NCBI RefSeq assembly: GCF_009497155.1
Contig: NZ_WINI01000003.1
Location: 310,001-374,000 of the forward strand
Length of the DNA: 64,000 nucleotides
Direction: 5' to 3'
DNA from: Glaciimonas soli
GTDB lineage: Bacteria > Pseudomonadota > Gammaproteobacteria > Burkholderiales > Burkholderiaceae_D
Below are positions 9,792 to 17,779 of this stretch, piece by piece (position 1 is the first letter of the stretch; the number at the start of each line of letters is the position of its first letter). A model generated the notes under the pieces. The model worked only from the letters and a program-made list of their open reading frames with translations, did no database searches and had not been told where the DNA came from. A program made the position numbers and the translations under genes.

Positions 9792-10355
9792 TCACTGCGC
9801 AACTGGCCTCTTAGCCAATTTCCGTTGCAACGTACGTCTATGCATATTTAAAGCCCGGGCGGTTGATGAGATATTGCCTTGGTGCTCGGCCAGCACGCGC
9901 TGAATGTGCTCCCACTCCAGACGTTCCACGGATAACGGCGTCGCTGCGACAGGCGACAGCGTATTTTCGGCGTTGGCAGCGTCGTGCTGCAATGCCGATA
10001 AAATGGAATCCACATTCGCCGGTTTCGCCAGATAATTATCAGCACCGGCTTTGATCGCCTGCACAGTGGTAGCGATGCTGGCGTAGCCGGTCAAAACTAA
10101 CAGACGTGCTTGCGGCAGCTGTTGTCTTAGCGGCGCGATCCATTGCAAGGCCGAATCTTCGGCCAATTGCAAATCGATGGTAACGAAGGTGAATGCTGTT
10201 AACTCGGCCGCTGTCAGTGCTTGTTGTCCGGTATCGACCATCGTCGTCGCAAAACCACGTCGGTTTAAAGCGCGTGCCAGGGTTGTAGCGAAAACTTCGT
10301 TGTCGTCGAGGATCAGGAAGCTGGGCTGAGTGGCGGAATTGGCGGAATTATTCAT
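9792..10355 (-). CDS. regA: Response regulator RegA/PrrA/ActR family (Fis-type HTH)
   Basis: This 187-residue regulator has an N-terminal receiver domain. Its acidic pair is in LILDDNE (Asp17-18), its phosphoacceptor is Asp61 in FVTIDLQLAEDSAL, it has the conserved Thr in LVLTGYAS, and Lys in YLAKPAN. A linker leads to a C-terminal Fis-like helix-turn-helix, ISSTARALNMHRRTLQRKLAKR, which is the RegA signature. It partners with the kinase encoded just upstream; the ATG overlaps the kinase stop (ATGA). RegA controls redox-dependent genes such as respiration and carbon or nitrogen assimilation in proteobacteria. The targets here are unknown. Confidence 0.92.
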   Translation of the reverse strand: MNNSANSATQPSFLILDDNEVFATTLARALNRRGFATTMVDTGQQALTAAELTAFTFVTIDLQLAEDSALQWIAPLRQQLPQARLLVLTGYASIATTVQAIKAGADNYLAKPANVDSILSALQHDAANAENTLSPVAATPLSVERLEWEHIQRVLAEHQGNISSTARALNMHRRTLQRKLAKRPVAQ

Positions 10356-11617
10356 GCTGTCAATCGCAATTTCGCCACCGTACCAACGCCAACGGTGGAT
10401 GATAAAGTCAGCGTGGCATGCATTTGTCGCGCGTTGGCGAACGCGAGCATTAAACCTATACCTTTACCGCCAGAACCGCTCTCCACCGGTTCGTAACCAC
10501 ACTTTTTCAGCTTATCGGCGGCAATGCCGGGGCCGTTGTCACTCACGTGAATGACAGCGATATCGGGTGATGTTGCCGGTTCTCGGCTCAGATGGATTTC
10601 AGCGGATGCTTGATTTGCCAGCGCCTGGGCGGCGTTGTCGAGCAAAGTCGATAAAATTTGTGCTATCGCACGCGCATGTCGTGTTTGTACATCATCATCG
10701 GGAGCGGAAACCTGGAATTTAATCGCTGGATGACGCAAGCGCCATTGATCAGAAAAGGTACGTAGCCATGCTGATAAATTCACGGGTAATGCTTCCTGTG
10801 ATGTGTCGACTCTATTGCTGCCACCCATATGATCGAGCGCCGTTTTACACGCTGCGATTTGCATTTCTATCGTCGCCAGATCATCGCTGTACGGCGCCAG
10901 CGCTAGATTTCGTTCTGCCTCCAAACGCAACTCTCCTGCGATCACTGCCACGGTCGCCAGTGGCGTGCCCATTTCATGTGCCACAGTGGCCGCTTGTGCA
11001 CCCAAACCAACGATGCGCTCATTTTGCAAGTGCTGCTCTCGCGCCAACGCCAGTTGTGCGTCACGCTCACGCAGGGTCGCTGACATACGCGTGACAAACC
11101 ATGTAATCAATAAAGATGACACTGCAAAATTAACCCACATGCCCGCCAGGTGATATCCCATCGCCTTGTCGTGATCGTGTATGTGCAAAGGCAAATACAC
11201 ATAAGTGAGCAGGGAGTAGCCGGCAAACGCATACAGCGTCAAAACAAATGCCAGACGCCATGGAAATATCGTGGCCGCCACTGCCAGTGCCGGCAAGTAA
11301 AAAGAAACGAAAGGGTTGGTCGCACCGCCCGACAAATACAACAACGCGGATAGGGCGGTGATATCAATGAACAATTGAAAAAACAATTCAGCCTCGCCCG
11401 CCGGACTGGCATGGCGCATGCGCCATCGTGTGAGAATATTAAAGATGGCAAGCGCGGCTATCACTGCCAGCAGGGGCAACAACGGTAATGGAATATCAAT
11501 CCAGAAATAAGCGGCCATCACGACCAACACTTGTCCAATCACCGCGATAGTGCGCATCCAGACTATTCTGGCAAGGATTTGATGTTGCGGTAATTGCGCG
11601 GCGAGGGTAGTCTTCAT
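10352..11617 (-). CDS. regB: Redox sensor histidine kinase RegB/PrrB family
   Basis: This 421-residue membrane kinase has about six hydrophobic helices in its first 180 residues. The ubiquinone-binding signature GGATNPF lies at residues 97-103 between helices. The H-box is VAHEMGTPLATVAVIAGEL with His214. A cysteine at 257 (MQIAACKTALDHMGG) sits where RegB has its redox-active Cys265. The ATPase domain ends in LLDNAAQAL, ISDNGPGI-like VSDNGPGIAADK, and GSGGKGIGLMLAFANA. The start at 11617 (MKTTLAAQLPQHQILARIVWMR) matches the family. The track frame to 11686 adds an unlikely leader. It is co-translated with regA. I infer that it senses the quinone pool. Confidence 0.92.
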   Translation of the reverse strand: MKTTLAAQLPQHQILARIVWMRTIAVIGQVLVVMAAYFWIDIPLPLLPLLAVIAALAIFNILTRWRMRHASPAGEAELFFQLFIDITALSALLYLSGGATNPFVSFYLPALAVAATIFPWRLAFVLTLYAFAGYSLLTYVYLPLHIHDHDKAMGYHLAGMWVNFAVSSLLITWFVTRMSATLRERDAQLALAREQHLQNERIVGLGAQAATVAHEMGTPLATVAVIAGELRLEAERNLALAPYSDDLATIEMQIAACKTALDHMGGSNRVDTSQEALPVNLSAWLRTFSDQWRLRHPAIKFQVSAPDDDVQTRHARAIAQILSTLLDNAAQALANQASAEIHLSREPATSPDIAVIHVSDNGPGIAADKLKKCGYEPVESGSGGKGIGLMLAFANARQMHATLTLSSTVGVGTVAKLRLTA

Positions 11618-11734
11618 CGGTAAATTATAACTTGCGGAAATCTGAGAGTATCTGTTGCTATATATGATGCAAGATCGATGATGCAAGATCGCTATCTATT
11701 TTGCTGTTTAAGTAACCGGTTCGCAAATAACCTC

Positions 11735-11798
11735 GTCATTCCCGCGAACGCGGGAATCCATGTTACGCAACTTGGATCCCCGCGTTCGCGGGGACGAC
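11735..11798. repeat. Family B REP-like inverted pair, copy 2
   Basis: This is a well-preserved copy. GTCATTCCCGCGAACGCGGGAATCCA and a TTGGATCCCCGCGTTCGCGGGGACGAC half are separated by about a dozen bases. It lies between the start of regB and the start of ridA. Confidence 0.9.
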
Positions 11799-11865
11799 GA
11801 TAATTTTCAAATCAATTATTTTAAAATATTTACTTCAATATCATCAGTCAAAAAATGGAAAAACC

Positions 11866-12246
11866 ATGCTGAAAGTCATCGATACAGGATTGCCACAACT
11901 ACCCCAACCATTCTCTTGGGCGGTACACGCCAACGGCTTGATTTTCACCGCGCAAGGACCGGTCGATAGCGGTGCCAAGATCGCTGGAGAGACGATCAGC
12001 GAGCAAGCTCAGCTTACTTTTCGTAATCTTGAGAAAACGGTAAAAGCCGCAGGTGCGCAACTGACTGACGTCGCACAAGTGTTGATTTATATGCGCTCTG
12101 CAAGCGACATGGCGGCAATCGATGAGGTATATAAAACGTTTTTCCAGGCACCCTATCCGAATCGCTCCAGCGTCGTAGTGGTTGGCTTTGTGCATCCGGA
12201 CATGTTGATTGAGATTGTCGCTTACGTGGCGGTGCCGGGGCAATGA
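11866..12246 (+). CDS. RidA/YjgF/UK114 family protein
   Basis: This 126-residue cytosolic protein has the chorismate-mutase-like trimeric RidA fold. Family motifs visible are LPQPFSWAVHANGLIFTAQGPVDS near the N-terminus, TFRNLEKTVKAAGAQLTDVAQVLIYM in the middle, and YPNRSSVVVVGFVHPDMLIEIVAYVAVPGQ at the end. RidA proteins hydrolyse reactive 2-aminoacrylate and related enamines. The usual arginine of the imine deaminase motif (R-S-x-V) is present as NRSSVVV. Family B repeats lie on both sides, so it is probably monocistronic. The exact subgroup is not resolved. Confidence 0.93.
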   Translation: MLKVIDTGLPQLPQPFSWAVHANGLIFTAQGPVDSGAKIAGETISEQAQLTFRNLEKTVKAAGAQLTDVAQVLIYMRSASDMAAIDEVYKTFFQAPYPNRSSVVVVGFVHPDMLIEIVAYVAVPGQ

Positions 12247-12315
12247 AATTACAGTGGAGTGCGGTATGGCGCACCCATACTGCCTCGTCATTCAACACTG
12301 CAAATCAAGGAATCC

Positions 12316-12383
12316 GTCATCCTCGCGAACGCGGGGATCCAAATTACGATCTCAACGTGGATTCCCGCGTTCGCGGGAACGAC
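12316..12383. repeat. Family B REP-like inverted pair, copy 3 (reversed order)
   Basis: GTCATCCTCGCGAACGCGGGGATCCA is followed about 17 bases later by TGGATTCCCGCGTTCGCGGGAACGAC. The GGGGATCC-type half comes first and the GGGAATCC-type half second, which is the reverse of copies 1 and 2. It lies downstream of ridA. Confidence 0.88.
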
Positions 12384-12463
12384 GAATTGAATTTAATTAG
12401 AACATTGAACAGCGCTGTCACCACCCCACTTTGCGTAGAAAAATACTTGATGGATAAAAGTTC

Positions 12464-12676
12464 TTAAATCTCGATACTCCAGCCCGCATAGGCGTCACGC
12501 TTGTCATCCTCGTGCTGCCATTTGGTACCACAATCCTCACAAACATAGTGAGTCATGATCACCGCCGGTTGCCCCATATTGCGGACCTTTACTGGCTCAC
12601 CGATTGGCGTCAGTTTTGCATGGCCCTGACCTTTGCGGTTTCTTTGTTGAATCCCATTACATGCATCACACGACAT
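12464..12676 (-). CDS. Small putative zinc-ribbon protein
   Basis: This 70-residue protein of unknown function has two CxxC pairs: MSCDACNG at the N-terminus and YVCEDCGTKWQHEDD in the C-terminal half. A single treble-clef or zinc-ribbon site is likely. The region between is basic and Gly-rich. The ATG at 12676 is preferred because GGGA lies 7 bases upstream; an ATG at 12688 would add four residues. It sits 26 bases downstream of the 122-residue unknown gene and in the same orientation as the FAD dehydrogenase, so the three may form an operon. Confidence 0.68.
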   Translation of the reverse strand: MSCDACNGIQQRNRKGQGHAKLTPIGEPVKVRNMGQPAVIMTHYVCEDCGTKWQHEDDKRDAYAGWSIEI

Positions 12677-12702
12677 AGTATTTCCCATTATTTTTCGACG
12701 TC

Positions 12703-13071
12703 TTAACTGGCCGTAGAGTCGATATCGGCCAGACTTTCGCGACCGCGTGGAGTGACATCAAAACCACCTTCCGCGCGTACTTCGATGTGCCCTTTTCTGC
12801 CGAGGAATGTTGCAACATCACCAGCCAGCGGTGCCAACGGATCATTCGACACCGCACGCAGTCCTTCAATGCAGTTTTTCAGGAAGAGTGTTTCCTTACC
12901 TTTATCCGTTAATACCAGTTGGCCATTTCTTTTAAATTCTACATATTTAAGACCTGAAAGGCGCTTGGCATTCCGTGCTACGCAGACAGTTTCAGTACCG
13001 CGCGCAGGACCTTTTGCGATCAGTCTAAGCGCGTCATATTCATCTTTGGTTAAACCCGTGGTATTACTCAT
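12703..13071 (-). CDS. Conserved hypothetical protein with two winged-helix-like modules
   Basis: I do not recognise a named family for this 122-residue soluble protein. The N-terminal part (LTKDEYDALRLIAKGP ... NAKRLSGLKYVEFKRNGQLVLTDKGKETL) looks like a winged helix-turn-helix: helices followed by a wing strand pair ending in LTDKGKE. The C-terminal part repeats the wing pattern: GHIEVRAEGGFDVTPRGRESLADID. The two wing segments align (YVEFKRNGQLVLTDKGKETL with HIEVRAEGGFDVTPRGRESL), suggesting an internal duplication. It follows the FAD dehydrogenase gene after 19 bases, so co-transcription is likely. Confidence 0.7.
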   Translation of the reverse strand: MSNTTGLTKDEYDALRLIAKGPARGTETVCVARNAKRLSGLKYVEFKRNGQLVLTDKGKETLFLKNCIEGLRAVSNDPLAPLAGDVATFLGRKGHIEVRAEGGFDVTPRGRESLADIDSTAS

Positions 13072-13090
13072 TTTGATTTCCTGTTCGTTA

Positions 13091-14695
13091 TTATTTTTTA
13101 GTGATACTTAAGGCAACCGCTTCCGCCACCCGAATGCCATCAATCGCCGCCGACATAATTCCACCGGCATAACCAGCGCCTTCACCGGCCGGGAATAAAC
13201 CTACGGTGTTTAAACTTTGCAAAGTATCGTCGTGTCGTTTGATGCGGATTGGGGATGATGTGCGCGTTTCTACACCGGTTAAGACCGCATCGTTCATGGC
13301 GAAGCCGCGAATTTGTTTGTCGAAAACCGGCAGGGCTTCGCGCATGGCGGCGATAGCATAATCGGGCAAGGCTGTGCTGAGATCGCCAAGATGTACACCC
13401 GGTTTGTAAGATGGTATGACACTGCCGAGTTCGGTAGAGGCACGCCCGGCCAGAAAATCACCTACCAGTTGTCCTGGCGCGTCGTAATTGCTGCCGCCAA
13501 GTTCATACGCACGCGATTCCCAGTGCTGCTGAAAGGCGATCCCTGCCAGCGGATGACCAGGATAATCAGCCGGTGTAATCCCGACCACGATGCCGCTATT
13601 AGCGTTGCGTTCGTTGCGTGAATATTGGCTCATACCATTGGTAACTACGCGCCCCGGTTCTGAAGTTGCAGCCACCACCGTACCGCCAGGGCACATGCAG
13701 AAGCTATATACGGCACGCCCATTTTCGCAGTGATGCACTAATTTGTAATCTGCCGCACCCAAAATCGGATTACCCGCACTGGGACCGAAGCGACATTTGT
13801 CGATCAGCGATTGCGGATGTTCAATCCGGAAGCCAAGCGAAAACGGTTTTGCCTCGACATATACACCACGGTCATACAACATCTGGAACGTATCGCGGGC
13901 GCTATGCCCAATCGCTAACACTACGTGATCAGTCACGATGACTTCACCACTGTCCAGTTTTACCGCACGCATTTGTCCATTGTCGATTTCCAGATCAACG
14001 ACTTTTTGCTGAAAGCGAAATTCACCGCCCAATTCTTCAATCGAGGCGCGCATTTGCTCCACCATCTTCACCAGACGGAAAGTCCCGATATGTGGCTTGC
14101 TGACATACATGATTTCGTCAGGCGCATCGGCTTTGACGAATTCTGCCAGCACTTTACGACCATAATGTTTGGGGTCTTTAATCTGCGTCCAGAGTTTGCC
14201 GTCTGAGAAAGTACCGGCACCACCTTCGCCAAATTGCACGTTAGATTCTGGCTGCAATTCACGCTTGCGCCACAAACCCCAGGTATCTTTAGTCCGTTCA
14301 CGCACGGCTTTGCCGCGTTCCAGAATGATGGGCTTGAAGCCCATTTGCGCCAGTATCAATCCGGCAAACAAACCACACGGTCCGGTGCCAATCACCACAG
14401 GACGCGATTTTTGAGCACCGTTGGCTTGTGCTACAAATTGATATTCCATGTCCGGCGTCGGAAACACCGTTTTATTGGCTTTCAGACGCAGCAGCGTCGC
14501 CGCCTCGTCCCTGACTTCCACGTCCACGGTATACGTCAGTATCACTGCAGATTTTTTCCGTGCATCATAGCTGCGTCGAAAAATTGTAAAATTCAGCAGC
14601 GCTTCGGCCTGGATGCCCAAGCGCTCCAGAATCGCGCTATGCAGTGCATCGTCTGCGTGATTGAGAGGAAGGTGTATTTCGTTTAATCGCAACAT
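13091..14695 (-). CDS. FAD-dependent dehydrogenase, COG2509-type
   Basis: This is a flavoprotein of about 534 residues. The N-terminal domain (LRLNEIHLPLNHADDALHSAILERLGI ... FTIFRRSYDARKKSAVILTYTVDVEV) is the small domain typical of this uncharacterised family. It is followed by a dinucleotide-binding motif VVIGTGPCGLFAGLILAQMGFKPIILERG. QPESNVQFGEGGAGTFSDGKLWTQIKD is a family signature, and NTVGLFPAGEGAGYAGGIMSAAIDGIRVAEA closes the FAD site. The substrate is unknown. The start at 14695 fits the family's MLRL beginning. An ATG at 14737 (14 residues longer) has a weak AGGG upstream and cannot be excluded. Confidence 0.87.
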   Translation of the reverse strand: MLRLNEIHLPLNHADDALHSAILERLGIQAEALLNFTIFRRSYDARKKSAVILTYTVDVEVRDEAATLLRLKANKTVFPTPDMEYQFVAQANGAQKSRPVVIGTGPCGLFAGLILAQMGFKPIILERGKAVRERTKDTWGLWRKRELQPESNVQFGEGGAGTFSDGKLWTQIKDPKHYGRKVLAEFVKADAPDEIMYVSKPHIGTFRLVKMVEQMRASIEELGGEFRFQQKVVDLEIDNGQMRAVKLDSGEVIVTDHVVLAIGHSARDTFQMLYDRGVYVEAKPFSLGFRIEHPQSLIDKCRFGPSAGNPILGAADYKLVHHCENGRAVYSFCMCPGGTVVAATSEPGRVVTNGMSQYSRNERNANSGIVVGITPADYPGHPLAGIAFQQHWESRAYELGGSNYDAPGQLVGDFLAGRASTELGSVIPSYKPGVHLGDLSTALPDYAIAAMREALPVFDKQIRGFAMNDAVLTGVETRTSSPIRIKRHDDTLQSLNTVGLFPAGEGAGYAGGIMSAAIDGIRVAEAVALSITKK

Positions 14696-14957
14696 GAGTA
14701 TTTTGCTAACTTCGGTAAGTTCTAAATTGGACGCCATTTTACCCTAGGCTATTTGAACCAAAATTCAGATGCAGATGTATTAAGCGTATGTATTGTTTTG
14801 TTCTAAGTATTGCAGACTGTATCAAAAATCCGAGAAAAGCCATTTTTGGTAGTAACTCGTAGCAATTGGTATTAAATTAGAAACACAAAATTACAACTAT
14901 TTTTGATGTTCTCATTTACATTGGGTACCAACACTTGATTAATCACAGGAGAGCTTT

Positions 14958-15275
14958 ATGAAAATCAAATCAATGCTATGTATTAGTCTGCTGGCTGCCA
15001 GCGCTGGCATGATGTTGCCAATGACGCAGGCACAAGCTCAGGCAGTTGTCGGTATCCGAATCGCCCCTCCGGCACCTCGCATGGAACGTATTCCCCCACA
15101 AGCCAGAGGCTATGCCTGGTCACCAGGCTATTGGAATTATTCAGGCCACAGATACGTTTGGGTTCCAGGTCGATCGATTCGTGTCAAACACGGCTACCGC
15201 AACTATGCCGCTCCAGTCTGGAGACAGGATCGACACGGTAACTGGGTACGCCAGGAAGGCGGCTGGAGACGCTAA
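14958..15275 (+). CDS. Secreted YXWGXW-type repeat protein
   Basis: This 105-residue exported protein has a Sec signal peptide (LCISLLAASAGMMLPMTQAQAQA). The basic, aromatic mature part has YAWSPGYWNYSGHRYVWVPGRSIRVKHGYRNYAAPVWRQDRHGNWVRQEGGWRR. The repeated Y-x-W-x-x-G-Y-W/x-Y-x-W-x-P-G pattern is that of small periplasmic proteins annotated as YXWGXW repeat proteins. No enzymatic function is known. A ribosome site (ACAGGAGAG) precedes the ATG. The 220 bases upstream are A+T-rich, hold no other gene, and probably contain its promoter. A strong terminator follows at once. Confidence 0.85.
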   Translation: MKIKSMLCISLLAASAGMMLPMTQAQAQAVVGIRIAPPAPRMERIPPQARGYAWSPGYWNYSGHRYVWVPGRSIRVKHGYRNYAAPVWRQDRHGNWVRQEGGWRR

Positions 15276-15296
15276 TTTAAAATTTAGCTGACGAGT

Positions 15297-15326
15297 AAAA
15301 AAGCGCACTCATGAGTGCGCTTTTTT
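15297..15326. terminator. Bidirectional intrinsic terminator
   Basis: An 18-base perfect palindrome, GCGCACTCATGAGTGCGC, is flanked by A6 and T6. It serves the YXWGXW gene on the plus strand and the MnmC-like gene on the minus strand. The TGA stop of the minus-strand gene (15309-15311) lies inside the stem. Confidence 0.93.
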
Positions 15327-16535
15327 ATGTTGACGCAAAACTTTCAGTTGAAAGCGCGCCGGATCTAATGCTGCCGCCAACTCTGAGGCAATCGGCAAAG
15401 CTTCATCATTCAAAGTTGCGGCCAGCAATTCTGCCGCCAACGGTGCCCAGATTAAACCGCGTGATGCATATCCCAGCAATCCATATAGCCCCGGCAAACG
15501 CGGCATATCCTTCAATTGCGGCTCTCCATGCATCGTTGCTCTATCGGGCTGTTTCATCACATCCGGTAAAGCTCCCACTAGCGGCAGGCGATCCGTTGCG
15601 ACACAACGAAAACCAACACGCCCGGCTAATGGAACCGACGCCGGATCGACTTGCCAGTCCGGCAGCAACAGCTTCAAGCGCATCAGGTTTTCATGCTGAC
15701 TATCTGACCGTAATTGCGCATCATCAAAAGCGTCATAGCTAGCACCGACGCTACAAAAACCTTGCGTCGCTGGCGTCAGATAACCATCACCACACAACAC
15801 TATCTTGCTGGGCGGCGCTAGCTGCTCGGCTAGCAAAGTGACCTGGCCGCGATGCGCTGTCAGTGGCAAACCTGCTGCTTGCGAAAAAGTGAGTGCGCTC
15901 ATTCCATTCGCAAAAATTACCACCGGCGCACTGGCAATCACCGCGCCAAGCTGATCACACACTTGCCAATTGCCGTCGGCTTGAGTCAACGTTGAAACGG
16001 CATGCCCAAAACGTGTTTCCAGACGATCACCGCAAGCCTTCAGCAAAGCCTGACATAAGCTGTACGGATGCACCCAACCGCCTTGCGGGAACCACCAGCC
16101 GCCGCTGTTGACAGTAACACCCGCTTTTTCACTCGCGGCAGCTTGATCTAACCATTGTGCATAGTCAGCAGGGAAATTGGCTTGCCGTGCAAATTTCTGC
16201 TGGAGTGCTACCCGCTGTGCATCGCGTGGTACTTGTAATACGCCACAGGCCGCACCAGAAAATGCAGTGCCGATCCCGCCTAACTGCTCCCAGCATTGCA
16301 AAGCAAACCGATAGGCGCTACGCGCCAGTTGTGAGGTGCGATTATCATCGCGCGATAACACTGGCATATAGATGCCGGCAGCATTGCCCGATGCTTCTTG
16401 CGCAATATCGTGATGACGTTCGATCAAGGTTACATGCCATCCGCGCAAGGTCAGGCGATGGCAGGCGGCACTACCTGCCAGCCCTGCGCCTATGACAATG
16501 GCGTGGCGCGTATTTTGTACTTCATTGGCGTTCAC
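15309..16535 (-). CDS. Stand-alone MnmC C-terminal-type FAD-dependent oxidoreductase
   Basis: This is a 408-residue DAO-superfamily flavoprotein. It has the Rossmann motif AIVIGAGLAGSAACHRLTLRGWHVTLIERH and the MnmC signature EASGNAAGIYMPVLSRDDNRTSQLARSAY. GFCSVGASYDAFDD and LYGLLGYASRGLIWAPLAAELLAA resemble the C-terminal FAD domain of the tRNA modification enzyme MnmC, which oxidises cmnm5(s2)U34 to nm5(s2)U34. The N-terminal methyltransferase domain normally fused to it is absent at this locus. The GTG start directly follows the stop codon of the TraB/GumN gene, so it is probably co-translated. Another amino-acid oxidase activity is possible. Confidence 0.75.
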   Translation of the reverse strand: MNANEVQNTRHAIVIGAGLAGSAACHRLTLRGWHVTLIERHHDIAQEASGNAAGIYMPVLSRDDNRTSQLARSAYRFALQCWEQLGGIGTAFSGAACGVLQVPRDAQRVALQQKFARQANFPADYAQWLDQAAASEKAGVTVNSGGWWFPQGGWVHPYSLCQALLKACGDRLETRFGHAVSTLTQADGNWQVCDQLGAVIASAPVVIFANGMSALTFSQAAGLPLTAHRGQVTLLAEQLAPPSKIVLCGDGYLTPATQGFCSVGASYDAFDDAQLRSDSQHENLMRLKLLLPDWQVDPASVPLAGRVGFRCVATDRLPLVGALPDVMKQPDRATMHGEPQLKDMPRLPGLYGLLGYASRGLIWAPLAAELLAATLNDEALPIASELAAALDPARFQLKVLRQHKKAHS

Positions 16536-17534
16536 TTAATAGACTCTCTGCACCGTATAGCCGCGTTGCTGCAACAACATCTGCACGCTGTTGGCGCCGA
16601 CCAGATGCAATGTACCAATCCCTGCAAAAGAAGTGACATTTGCCGCCAGCATTTTCTCAATGCCGTCAGCCAGGACAGGATTACGTCCGTCTAACAACGC
16701 CTTCTGCACAAAAGCGCCACTGAACGTGCCGTCATTGGTCATCTCTTGCAATAGTTTTTGCAAACCATCCAAATCGCCTTGCCGCCACAACGTAGTCAAT
16801 TCCAGTGACATATTGGCGCGACTCGTATCTTGCAAAATATCGACACTGTCTTGCAAAAATTTAACCTGATCCGGGATGCTCATGTCGCCTAACAAAGAGA
16901 GCTGATCAACAATGCGCTCAAGGCTAACGATAGGTTTATGCTGTGCCTTGGCAAAAGCGATCAAGTAATTGTCGACGCCATCTTCCTCCGTAAAACCATT
17001 GGTTTGATAGTCGTACAAACCCAACTGCGTCGCCAATAACCACGGTTTCATGCGCCATATCGGAGCGGCAGCATCAAACGGTACGTGATATTTTTCCAGC
17101 AGCGTTGTAATGTTGCGATACAGACTGGGAGAGATATCGTCGGTGAGCGCTTGCGATGAAGGATACAACGCATATTTCTGCACCAAATCCATCATCCGGG
17201 CATCGGTAGGATCGATTTCTACCGCCACCTTGGACGACTCCGATAAGGCTTGCATCACCTCTGGCGCCAAAGGGAAAAAATCTGCTTTGCCAACGTGTAT
17301 CGTGCCGAATAGATAGGTAACATGCGCGCTGCTGCCCTCACCACGAGAGATTTTGAATAGTGCGCCACCTTGCTTTTCCGGCGCTGTGGCAGTGGCCGAT
17401 GGCTGATCCACATTTTCTTGCGCGCGGATTGCCAGCGGCATCATCGCCAACAGCGCCGCGCACAATGACGGTAGCCAAAGTCGCTTAAGCAAATGAAACG
17501 AATTGCTCAAACTGACTATAATCTGGCTCAGCAT
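16536..17534 (-). CDS. TraB/GumN family protein
   Basis: This 332-residue exported or membrane-anchored protein has a long N-terminal hydrophobic segment (LWLPSLCAALLAMMPLAIRAQE). The conserved family motifs are TYLFGTIHVGKADFFPL near the start and FAGIGTLHLVGANSVQMLLQQRGYTVQRVY at the C-terminus, each with a G-T-x-H motif. VAVEIDPTD lies between them. The TraB/GumN family shares the Tiki-like metalloprotease fold, but bacterial function is poorly defined. The MnmC-like gene abuts its stop codon. Upstream lies a nested family A repeat that may hold or disturb its promoter. The leader before the hydrophobic segment is long, so an internal start is possible. Confidence 0.85.
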   Translation of the reverse strand: MLSQIIVSLSNSFHLLKRLWLPSLCAALLAMMPLAIRAQENVDQPSATATAPEKQGGALFKISRGEGSSAHVTYLFGTIHVGKADFFPLAPEVMQALSESSKVAVEIDPTDARMMDLVQKYALYPSSQALTDDISPSLYRNITTLLEKYHVPFDAAAPIWRMKPWLLATQLGLYDYQTNGFTEEDGVDNYLIAFAKAQHKPIVSLERIVDQLSLLGDMSIPDQVKFLQDSVDILQDTSRANMSLELTTLWRQGDLDGLQKLLQEMTNDGTFSGAFVQKALLDGRNPVLADGIEKMLAANVTSFAGIGTLHLVGANSVQMLLQQRGYTVQRVY

Positions 17535-17552
17535 AAGCTTTCCTTTAAATTT

Positions 17553-17761
17553 AAGTAATCCCGCATATTTGTTTAGACCAGGCGCCTCGTCGCAGACAGC
17601 ACTTTAGTAGTACAAGACGAAGGTAGCAACGTAAGTAATTCCGCATAAGTATGTAGACTAGACGCCCCAGCCGCAGGCAGTACTTTAGTACGACAAGGCA
17701 GGGTAACAACGTATAAATGCTTATGCGGGATTACTTATAAACAATTATGCGGAATTACTGA
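17553..17761. repeat. Family A palindromic element, nested double copy
   Basis: Two successive units of about 80 bases (17553-17632 and 17633-17711) each start with AAGTAATYCCGCATA and carry the shared core (GCAGRCAG-ACTTTAGTA ... ACAAG.C ... AACAACGT). Two right arms follow in mirror order at about 17715-17737 and 17738-17761. Inner arms pair with inner and outer with outer, as if one element had inserted into another. It fills the spacer between the divergent TraB/GumN and nucleotidase genes. Confidence 0.8.
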
Positions 17762-17779
17762 CATAGCTGGTACATCATT

